From the NCBI GenBank assembly GCA_025928215.1, contig JAICJW010000284.1, positions 1 to 6,030 of the forward strand: a stretch of DNA of 6,030 nt, given 5' to 3'. The stretch is from Chloroflexia bacterium (lineage in GTDB: Bacteria > Chloroflexota > Chloroflexia > Thermomicrobiales > JALYUS01). Of this stretch, positions 1-5,210 are shown piece after piece; positions within the stretch are counted from its first letter, which is position 1, and the number at the start of each line of letters is the position of its first letter. The notes under the pieces are model-generated. The model saw only the letters and a list, made by a program, of their open reading frames with translations, was not told the DNA's origin and made no database searches. The position numbers were made by a program, and so were the translations under genes.

Positions 1-90
1 CGCAGAGGTCGCGGAGAGGGGAGAGGAAGAGAAGAACATAAACCCTCTCCTCTCTGTGTTCCTCTACGTTCTCTGCGTCTCTGCGGTTCA
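1..90. repeat. Degenerate ~9-base repeat patch with inverted arrangement
   Basis: Read on the minus strand, positions 85 to 49 give successive units CGCAGAGA, CGCAGAGAA, CGTAGAGGAA and CACAGAGAGG. Related units CGCAGAGGT (1-9) and CGCGGAGAGG (10-19) are on the plus strand, so the two groups face each other. An inner pair, GGAGAGG at 20-26 and CCTCTCC at 44-50, could close a stem with a 17-base loop. The patch begins only a few bases beyond the stop of the PLP enzyme gene. No T-run follows on either strand, so it is not a classical terminator. It may extend beyond the left edge. Confidence 0.6.
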
Positions 91-97
91 ATCGGTT

Positions 98-1078
98 TCA
101 GCCTTCCTGGATGATGCCCGCGAGGACATCGGGGTCTACGTTGCCGCCGGAGAGGATGACGCCGACGCGCTTCCCCGCGACGGGAATTTTGCCAGCGAGG
201 ATCGCGGCGACAGCGACGGCTCCCGTCGGCTCGACCAGCACTTTCAGGCGGAAGAGCAGGAAACGCAGCGCCGCCTTGATCTCCGCATCGTTGACAAGCA
301 CGACCGCTTCAAGGTTTTCCTGCTCGATCGGGAAAGTCAGGGTACCCGGCGCGAGCGTGCGGATACCATCCGCAATCGAGGCCGGAGGCGGCACGCTAAC
401 GATCTTTCCCTGCTGGAGTGAGAGATAGGTGTCGTTGCCGTCCTCCGGCTCGACGCCGAAGATGCGAATATCCGGCCAGCGCGCGCGGGCAGCGAGGCAA
501 CTGCCGCCGATCAATCCGCCCCCGCCAACGCATGATACGAGCATGTCGAGCGGCGGCGCCTGGTCGCGCATCTCGTAGACAGCCGTCCCGGCGCCGGCAA
601 TGATTTGCGGGTCGTTATATGGCGGCACAACGGTCAGGCCGCGCTCCACGCCGAGTTGGCGAGCAATCGCCTCACGATCCTCGGTGAGGCGATTGTAGCG
701 GACAATCTCCGCGCCATACCCCGCGGTTGCGGCAACCTTCGTCGCGGGCGCATCATGCGGCATGACGATCACGGCAGGGATGCCGAGCAGATGGCTCGAC
801 AGCGCGACCGCCTGCGCATGATTCCCCGATGAGAAGGCGACGACACCGCGCGCGCGCTCCGCCGCTGTTAGCAGGCTGAGGCGGTTGAATGCGCCCCGGA
901 ACTTGAACGCGCCCGCACGCTGCAAATTCTCGCACTTGAGAAATAACTCCGCGCCGACCTGATCGTTCAATGTGCGTGAAGTAATGACCGGCGTAACGTG
1001 CGCGTACCCAGCGATGCGCCGCGCCGCCGCTTCCACATCCGCAAAGGTGACCGCTGGCGCCGCTGCATCTGTAATCAT
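98..1078 (-). CDS. Serine/threonine dehydratase, serine racemase-like (fold-type II PLP enzyme)
   Basis: A 326-residue cytoplasmic PLP enzyme, expected to deaminate a hydroxy amino acid (threonine, serine or threo-3-hydroxyaspartate) to a 2-oxo acid and ammonia. Visible signatures are the PLP lysine K59 in AFKFRGA, the SSGNHAQ loop (83-89), the glycine-rich phosphate-binding loop VGGGGLIGG (184-192) and SGGN (310-313). E210 and D216 in GVEPEDGND sit where eukaryotic serine racemase binds a divalent metal. S84 matches that enzyme's second acid/base serine. The length fits single-domain enzymes such as TdcB and Sry1; there is no C-terminal ACT regulatory domain, so isoleucine feedback as in biosynthetic IlvA is unlikely. 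The ATG is preceded on the minus strand by a purine-rich stretch (1081-1093) with AGGAAGGGGAGGG, a good ribosome site. The gene diverges from the S9 peptidase gene. The SSGNH form and neighbouring residues favour the racemase/hydroxyaspartate ammonia-lyase branch over TdcB; the exact substrate is not decided. Confidence 0.9.
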   Translation of the reverse strand: MITDAAAPAVTFADVEAAARRIAGYAHVTPVITSRTLNDQVGAELFLKCENLQRAGAFKFRGAFNRLSLLTAAERARGVVAFSSGNHAQAVALSSHLLGIPAVIVMPHDAPATKVAATAGYGAEIVRYNRLTEDREAIARQLGVERGLTVVPPYNDPQIIAGAGTAVYEMRDQAPPLDMLVSCVGGGGLIGGSCLAARARWPDIRIFGVEPEDGNDTYLSLQQGKIVSVPPPASIADGIRTLAPGTLTFPIEQENLEAVVLVNDAEIKAALRFLLFRLKVLVEPTGAVAVAAILAGKIPVAGKRVGVILSGGNVDPDVLAGIIQEG

Positions 1079-1142
1079 CCGCCCTCCCCTTCCTCACATC
1101 CGTCGCACGCCCCGGCGGGAACGATAGTGGCCGTCCGTGTGG

Positions 1143-1160
1143 TTGAATGTATCATAATTT
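1143..1160. promoter_or_regulatory. AT-rich core of the divergent intergenic region, possible promoter
   Basis: This is the only AT-rich stretch in the 160 bases between the two divergent genes. It contains CATAAT on the plus strand (1153-1158) and TATGAT on the minus strand (1155-1150), either of which could serve as a -10 box. Neither has a recognisable TTGACA-like -35 at 16-18 bases. The assignment rests on position and base composition only. Confidence 0.25.
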
Positions 1161-1175
1161 GCAGCGAGGAATGGT

Positions 1176-1223
1176 CCTCCCTCCCGATCTGCGAGCGATG
1201 GAGAGGGGCCGGGGGTGAGGAAA
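1176..1223 (+). repeat. GC-rich intergenic hairpin repeat, copy 1
   Basis: A CCTCCCTCC-type arm is followed by GATGGAGAGGGG and the tail GGCCGGGGGTGAGG, making an imperfect stem. The 11-mer AGGGGCCGGGG (1204-1214) recurs exactly at 5192-5202 in another intergenic region, next to a better-preserved stem. The tail runs almost to the ribosome site of the S9 peptidase gene, so this copy probably forms part of that gene's leader. No protein of the window covers it. Confidence 0.55.
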
Positions 1224-1227
1224 TGAC

Positions 1228-1234
1228 GGGAGGA
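1228..1234 (+). promoter_or_regulatory. Ribosome binding site for the S9 peptidase GTG start
   Basis: GGGAGGA lies 4 bases before the GTG at 1239. This supports the GTG start over the ATG at 1223, which is out of frame with the peptidase. Confidence 0.7.
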
Positions 1235-1238
1235 ACAC

Positions 1239-3581
1239 GTGACTGAAATCACAAGCCCGGTCACCGGGGCGGATTATGCGCGCGCCGAGCAGTTTCTGCC
1301 CTGGAACGCCACCAAATTGATCTTCAACGCGGAGGTGCGGCCCCACTGGATCGCGGAGAGCGACCGATTCTGGTATCGCCACACCGGGCGCGGTGGCCCG
1401 TCCTTTCGGGTCGTTGATCCGGCAACGGGCCGGTCCGAACCCGCCTTCGACCATGTGCGGCTGGCAGCGGCGCTCTCGCAAGCGGCGGAGAAGCCCTATC
1501 TCCATACCGCATTGCCGTTCGAGGTGATCGAATTCGTGAACGACGAGCGGGCAATCCGGTTCGATGTGGCGGACAATACGTGGGAGTGCGATCTGACGAC
1601 CTATCAATGTGTGCCAGGTGAGAAAGCGGAGCAGTCCAAGGCCGAAGTTCGCTCGCCGGATGGCAGATGGGCCGCATTTGTGCGCGACCACAATCTTTTC
1701 CTGCGGGAGGTCGCCAGTGGCGCGGAGCGGCAAATCACGACCGACGGCAAACAGCATAACGCCTATGCCGCCCTGCCGGGGTCGTCGCTCTCGGCGGTGA
1801 CGGACCGCGTGATCGGCAAGCCCGCCGTGCCCGCGCTGCAATGGTCGCCGGACTCGACGAAGTTCGTCACCTACCGCCTCGACGAGCGGAAGGTGCGCGA
1901 TATGCACCTCCTGCAATCCGTCCCCACCGATGGCAGCGCGCACCCGACACTTCACCCATACCGTTATCCGCTCGTGGGTGACGCCAATGTTCCCCACGCG
2001 CACCTGCTCGTCGTGGACGCCGCATCGGAGAGCGTCACGCCGCTCCTGACCGAACCGCTCGCGGCGATGACGCGTTCCACGCCCTTCGAGCAACGCAATG
2101 TCTGGTGGAGCAACGATAGCACGCGCGTCTTAGCGATCAGCCAGCGGCGCGGCCATCGCTCCGTCGCCTTGCAGGTCGCGGATGCCGCCACCGGCACAAG
2201 CGGGACGATTCTGGAGGAAGAAGGCCCGTCGCATGTCTATCCCCATCATGTGCCGATGGTGAACACGAATGTCCACGAGGTCGGCACGACCGAGGCGGTG
2301 ACGTGGTGGTCGCAACGGAGTGGATGGGGCCATCTCTCCCTCTATGACGTCGCGACCGGCATGATGAAAACAGATCTGACCGCCGGCGCATGGACGGTGC
2401 GCGACACGCCGCACGTAGACGCCGAGAAGGGCTGGGTATACTTCACTGCCGGCGGGCGGGAGGAAGGGCGGGACCCGTATTATCGCCACCTCTATCGCTG
2501 CACGCTCGATGGCGCGGACCTCACCCTGCTGACGCCCGAAGATGCCGACCACAGCGTGACGTTCTCGCCCTCCGGCGCGTATTTCGTGGATACCCACTCC
2601 CGGGTGGACCTGCCGCCCGTCTCGGTGCTACGCAAGGCGGATGGCACGCTCGTCGTGAAACTCGAAGAGGCGGACATCACCGCGTTGACAGAGATGGGCT
2701 GGCGTTTCCCGGAGCGGTTCAGCGTCAAGGCGCGGGATGGCGTGACCGATCTCTACGGCTGCATTTTCCGCCCGACGAATTATGATCCGGCGCGGCGGTA
2801 TCCGGTGCTGGACAGCATCTATCCGGGGCCGCAGACGATTCACACACCCAAAACCTTCGGCGGCGGAGAGAGCGGCGGGCGTAATTTCTGGCAGGATCAG
2901 GCGCTCGCGGAACTCGGCTTCATCGTCGTGAATATTGACGGCATGGGTACGCCGTACCGCTCCAAAGCGTTCGTTGATGTCGCGTACGGCACGAATTTCG
3001 GCGAAGCGGGCGGCCTCACCGATCACATCACCGGCCTGAAACAACTGGCGGCGCGCGATCCGTCGCTCGATCTCGACCGCGTTGGCATCTACGGCCACTC
3101 CGGCGGCGGCTTCGCCTCGGCGCACGCGCTACTCGCATTCCCGGACTTCTACAAAGTCGCCGTATCGTCGGCGGGCAATCACAACCAGATGGGCTACCTC
3201 GCGGGCTGGGGCGAGCGGTACATCGGCATGCCGGAGGGCGACAACTACGCGGGCCAGATCAATGCCGCCCTCGCCCACAACCTGAAGGGGAAATTGCTGC
3301 TCGTCCACGGCGAACTGGACGACAATGTCCACCCGTCGCTGACGATGCAACTCGTGGACGCGCTGATCGCCGCGAACAAGGATTTCGACCTGCTCATCAT
3401 CCCCTTCACGAATCATGGCTTCTTCGACTTGCGTTGGGGGCTGGCGGGCGCGGAGCGGTTCGTCTCGCTCAGCCATCCCTATTTCGTCCGCAAGCGCTGG
3501 GATTACTTCGTCACCCATCTCCTCGACGCGACGCCTCCCGCCGGATACGCCGTTAAGCCGATGATTGGAGCGGGAACGTAG
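1239..3581 (+). CDS. S9 family serine peptidase, DPP IV/prolyl oligopeptidase type
   Basis: A 780-residue two-domain peptidase. The N-terminal ~500 residues show beta-propeller blade repeats such as WSPDSTKF (from W202), WSNDSTRV and FSPSGAYF. The C-terminal alpha/beta-hydrolase domain carries the nucleophile S621 in GHSGGG, D694 in HGELDDNVH and H726 in FTNHGF. The D-to-H spacing of 32 equals that of human DPP IV. Y528 in IYPGP matches the oxyanion tyrosine, and RYIGMP and NV (696-697) match DPP IV pocket landmarks. The propeller lacks the double-glutamate motif that anchors substrate N-termini in true dipeptidyl peptidases, and glycine rather than tyrosine follows the catalytic serine. Cleavage of short peptides is therefore likely, but strict Xaa-Pro dipeptide release is not assured. 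The N-terminus is polar with no signal peptide or anchor, which suggests a cytoplasmic enzyme. The GTG start has a good ribosome site. The gene diverges from the PLP enzyme, and the MerR promoter begins 28 bases after its stop. Confidence 0.93.
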   Translation: MTEITSPVTGADYARAEQFLPWNATKLIFNAEVRPHWIAESDRFWYRHTGRGGPSFRVVDPATGRSEPAFDHVRLAAALSQAAEKPYLHTALPFEVIEFVNDERAIRFDVADNTWECDLTTYQCVPGEKAEQSKAEVRSPDGRWAAFVRDHNLFLREVASGAERQITTDGKQHNAYAALPGSSLSAVTDRVIGKPAVPALQWSPDSTKFVTYRLDERKVRDMHLLQSVPTDGSAHPTLHPYRYPLVGDANVPHAHLLVVDAASESVTPLLTEPLAAMTRSTPFEQRNVWWSNDSTRVLAISQRRGHRSVALQVADAATGTSGTILEEEGPSHVYPHHVPMVNTNVHEVGTTEAVTWWSQRSGWGHLSLYDVATGMMKTDLTAGAWTVRDTPHVDAEKGWVYFTAGGREEGRDPYYRHLYRCTLDGADLTLLTPEDADHSVTFSPSGAYFVDTHSRVDLPPVSVLRKADGTLVVKLEEADITALTEMGWRFPERFSVKARDGVTDLYGCIFRPTNYDPARRYPVLDSIYPGPQTIHTPKTFGGGESGGRNFWQDQALAELGFIVVNIDGMGTPYRSKAFVDVAYGTNFGEAGGLTDHITGLKQLAARDPSLDLDRVGIYGHSGGGFASAHALLAFPDFYKVAVSSAGNHNQMGYLAGWGERYIGMPEGDNYAGQINAALAHNLKGKLLLVHGELDDNVHPSLTMQLVDALIAANKDFDLLIIPFTNHGFFDLRWGLAGAERFVSLSHPYFVRKRWDYFVTHLLDATPPAGYAVKPMIGAGT

Positions 3582-3608
3582 CGAGGCACGAAAAGATGCA
3601 CCGCCCTC

Positions 3609-3639
3609 TTGACCCTCACGCTACGTGAGGGTGTACGGT
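3609..3639 (+). promoter_or_regulatory. MerR-type promoter with 19-base spacer
   Basis: The -35 box TTGACC (3609-3614) and the -10 box TACGGT (3634-3639) are separated by exactly 19 bases. This over-long spacer is the hallmark of promoters that MerR-family activators open by DNA distortion. Transcription would start near 3646, giving a leader of about 35 bases before the MerR gene at 3681. Its position directly upstream of that gene indicates autoregulation. Confidence 0.85.
3612..3632. promoter_or_regulatory. MerR operator palindrome within the promoter spacer
   Basis: Perfect 9-base arms, ACCCTCACG (3612-3620) and CGTGAGGGT (3624-3632), flank a CTA centre. The palindrome overlaps the end of the -35 box and fills the spacer, as expected for the dimer site of a MerR-family regulator. 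It could also fold as RNA, but no T-run follows, so a terminator role for the upstream gene is unlikely. Confidence 0.85.
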
Positions 3640-3666
3640 GTTTCCGTGGTCATCGGGACCTGTGAG

Positions 3667-3675
3667 AAAGGAGGG
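3667..3675 (+). promoter_or_regulatory. Strong ribosome binding site for the MerR GTG start
   Basis: AAAGGAGGG is a near-perfect Shine-Dalgarno sequence 5 bases before the GTG at 3681. It favours this start over the in-frame ATG at 3699 (residue 7), which is 23 bases away from it. Confidence 0.8.
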
Positions 3676-3680
3676 AATGC

Positions 3681-4427
3681 GTGACACAGCCCGACGCCAT
3701 GCGCGTGGGCGTGCTGGCGAAACGGACGGGCGTCTCCGTCCGCACGCTCCACTATTACGACGAGATCGGCTTGCTCGCGCCGTCCGAACGCAGCGACGCG
3801 GGGTACCGGCTGTATGCAGCCGCCGATATCGTCCGCTTGCAGCAAATCATGTCATTGCGGCAGTTAGGTTTCTCGCTGGATGAGATCCAGGGATGCCTCT
3901 GCCGTGGCGATCTCTCGCCCCTGCGGGTGATCGAGCAGCAAATTGCGCAGTTGCGGGAGCAGATCGCGCTGCATCACCAACTCCGCGACCGTCTTGAGGC
4001 GATTGCACAGGGGTTACGGGAGGCGGAGGAACCGTCCATCGCGGAGCTATTACATACCATGGAGGTCATGAACAGGATGGAGAAATACTACACACCCGAG
4101 CAGCGGGAATGGCTCAACGAGCGGCGGCAGGCCGTCGGCGAGGAGCGCATCCGCGAAGTTGAGGCGGAATGGCCCGAACTGATCGCGGCGGTAGGCCGCG
4201 AGATGGACGCGGGCACCGACCCCGCGGACCCGAGAGTTCAGGCCCTCGCTCAGCGCTGGATGGGGCTGGTGCAGGAGTTCACGGGCGGCAATCCCGGTAT
4301 CGAGAAGAGCCTGCGCACGATGTACCAGAATGAGGCGCCCAAGAACATCCACCCGTCCATGGACCCGCGCATGTCCGAGTACATGGCATATATCGGCAAG
4401 GCGACGGCGGCAGGGAAAGGGCAATAA
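3681..4427 (+). CDS. MerR family transcriptional activator with TipAS-like effector domain
   Basis: A 248-residue DNA-binding regulator. Residues 7-75 form the winged helix-turn-helix typical of MerR proteins, with VGVLAKRTGVSVRTLHYYDE, IGLLAPSER and the GYRLY wing. Residues ~80-118 are rich in heptad-spaced Leu/Ile and Gln and look like the dimerising antiparallel coiled coil. Residues ~133-245, starting MEKYYTPEQ and containing WPELIAAV and a late SLRTMYQN segment, resemble the TipAS antibiotic-recognition domain of TipA, Mta and SkgA. That domain binds hydrophobic drugs or peptides in several relatives. It contains no cysteine here (the only cysteines are C72 and C74), so the covalent thiopeptide capture described for Streptomyces TipA is not possible in the same way. 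The gene lies behind its own MerR-type promoter, so it is likely autoactivated on ligand binding. The inducing ligand is unknown. A hairpin with a T-run follows 20 bases after the stop. Confidence 0.92.
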   Translation: MTQPDAMRVGVLAKRTGVSVRTLHYYDEIGLLAPSERSDAGYRLYAAADIVRLQQIMSLRQLGFSLDEIQGCLCRGDLSPLRVIEQQIAQLREQIALHHQLRDRLEAIAQGLREAEEPSIAELLHTMEVMNRMEKYYTPEQREWLNERRQAVGEERIREVEAEWPELIAAVGREMDAGTDPADPRVQALAQRWMGLVQEFTGGNPGIEKSLRTMYQNEAPKNIHPSMDPRMSEYMAYIGKATAAGKGQ

Positions 4428-4447
4428 ACCTGCCCGCTTCATCTCCC

Positions 4448-4479
4448 GCCCCTCTCCCGACGTGGGAGGGGCTTCTTTT
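4448..4479 (+). terminator. Rho-independent terminator after the MerR gene (GC-rich repeat, copy 2)
   Basis: Arms GCCCCTCTCCC (4448-4458) and GGGAGGGGC (4464-4472) form nine pairs with a two-base bulge and a GACGT loop, followed by TTCTTTT. It should end most transcripts from the MerR promoter before the membrane-protein gene. The right arm and tail resemble the hairpin at 5141-5168, so it appears to belong to the same intergenic repeat family. Confidence 0.75.
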
Positions 4480-4554
4480 CGCGCTGGTACGGATGTTGCT
4501 TTATCCGCCGACAGAGCGGTTTTCAGGATGTTGGCAGGAGAGAAGGGTGCAGAG

Positions 4555-5106
4555 ATGGTACAGAGCGTGGATTGGGCCGCGACGCGACGCGCGAAACCCG
4601 TTGAGCACATGCGCATCCACCCCGCTATGCGCGGCCGGATTGTCGGCGTTGCGCTGCTGCTGCTAATTTACGGCGTCGCCCTCACCGCAAGTGTCGGCCT
4701 CTTCCAGACGCCACCGGCGGACGGACACGGCGCGGCGTACCGGCTGATCGGCGTGCTCAACGTGGTTGTTCTGCCCCTCCTCGTGCTCGCCGCGGTCGTT
4801 GGGGTCAGGAAAATCTGGCGGGCAGGCACGCCGAATGCGTCTATCTCCCGGCTGCTCACGGCCCCGCTCTGGATTGCGCTCATGCTCTCGCTCCTGACCG
4901 TGCCGATCTGGATGGGGCAAGCCAATGCCGCGCGGCAGGGCGTGGACGCCGCCGGGTCTGGCATCGCGGCGACGTTCCTGCTCGCCCCGTGGGGGTTCAT
5001 GCTGGCGTACGGGCTTTCGCTCTTCGTAATCTGCGCGATGCACGATTTCACCTTCCCCGTGCAGGAGGAAATGAACACCCCGCCGAACACGGCGGGGCGT
5101 GGATAA
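4555..5106 (+). CDS. Uncharacterised four-helix integral membrane protein
   Basis: I do not recognise the family. From the ATG at 4555 the product is 183 residues with four hydrophobic segments at about 28-50, 64-86, 101-120 and 136-160. A basic, charged N-terminus (RRAKPVEHMR) precedes helix 1, and a short hydrophilic tail with several prolines ends the protein. KIWR at 86-89 follows helix 2 and, by the positive-inside rule, suggests that loop is cytoplasmic. No transporter, protease or enzyme motif is visible. The start is uncertain: the frame stays open upstream to 4330 inside the MerR gene. The ATG at 4555 has AGAAGGG 7 bases ahead of it; ATGs at 4528 and 4609 have poorer sites. The gene begins 127 bases after the MerR stop, beyond a terminator-like hairpin, and no clear promoter is seen between them. 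Co-regulation by the MerR protein is possible only through read-through. Confidence 0.75.
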   Translation: MVQSVDWAATRRAKPVEHMRIHPAMRGRIVGVALLLLIYGVALTASVGLFQTPPADGHGAAYRLIGVLNVVVLPLLVLAAVVGVRKIWRAGTPNASISRLLTAPLWIALMLSLLTVPIWMGQANAARQGVDAAGSGIAATFLLAPWGFMLAYGLSLFVICAMHDFTFPVQEEMNTPPNTAGRG

Positions 5107-5140
5107 ATCGTCGCTCCGAGAATTCTTTTCCTACCCCCAA

Positions 5141-5168
5141 CCCCCTCCCTGTGAGGGAGGGGGCTTTT
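5141..5168 (+). terminator. Rho-independent terminator after the membrane-protein gene
   Basis: Perfect 10-base arms, CCCCCTCCCT (5141-5150) and AGGGAGGGGG (5154-5163), enclose a GTG loop and are followed by CTTTT. The hairpin lies 34 bases after the stop of the membrane-protein gene and is oriented to end plus-strand transcripts. On the minus strand no T-run of comparable quality follows. Confidence 0.85.
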
Positions 5169-5173
5169 CGTCT

Positions 5174-5196
5174 CCCCTTCCCTCGCAGGGAAGGGG
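5174..5196 (-). terminator. Second perfect hairpin, probable 3' end signal of the molybdenum hydroxylase gene
   Basis: Arms CCCCTTCCCT (5174-5183) and AGGGAAGGGG (5187-5196) close on a CGC loop. It is the first hairpin met after the stop of the minus-strand gene at 5211. The minus-strand sequence beyond it is AGACGAAAAG rather than a T-run, so intrinsic termination would be weak; it may instead protect the 3' end or simply be a repeat copy. Confidence 0.45.
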
Positions 5197-5210
5197 CCGG
5201 GGTTCGGAAA

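Larger units (their letters stand above)
5131..5206. repeat. Head-to-head pair of GC-rich intergenic repeats
   Basis: Two stem-loops lie back to back between convergent genes. The left unit begins CCTACCCCCAA and the right unit ends GGCCGGGGTTCGG, which is roughly its reverse complement. The whole stretch therefore reads as a long imperfect inverted repeat made of two oppositely oriented copies of the element also seen at 1176-1223 and 4448-4479. No coding sequence of a transposase is associated with it here. Confidence 0.6.

Noticed and set aside
1..90. CRISPR-like array
   Set aside because: The units are only 8-10 bases, degenerate, contiguous and present in both orientations, with no spacers.
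56..832. Plus-strand open frames opposite the PLP enzyme gene
   Set aside because: All are antisense to clear fold-type II signatures, lack ribosome sites and show Arg-rich junk composition.
1152..2093. Long open frame of 313 codons on the minus strand, opposite the S9 peptidase gene
   Set aside because: It is antisense to a well-supported peptidase, its translation is Arg/Gly/His-rich without any recognisable domain, and its start region falls inside the peptidase. This is typical of shadow frames in GC-rich DNA.
2628..3518. Two further minus-strand open frames (165 and 129 codons) opposite the peptidase catalytic domain
   Set aside because: Both lie antisense to the conserved triad region, have Arg-rich compositions and no matching motifs.
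3612..3632. Palindrome as a terminator for the S9 peptidase gene
   Set aside because: There is no T-run after the stem, and the flanking -35/-10 boxes with a 19-base spacer fit a MerR operator far better.
4050..4616. Minus-strand open frame of 188 codons opposite the MerR C-terminal domain and the following intergenic region
   Set aside because: It crosses the terminator hairpin and mirrors the coding bias of the MerR gene; no domain is recognisable.
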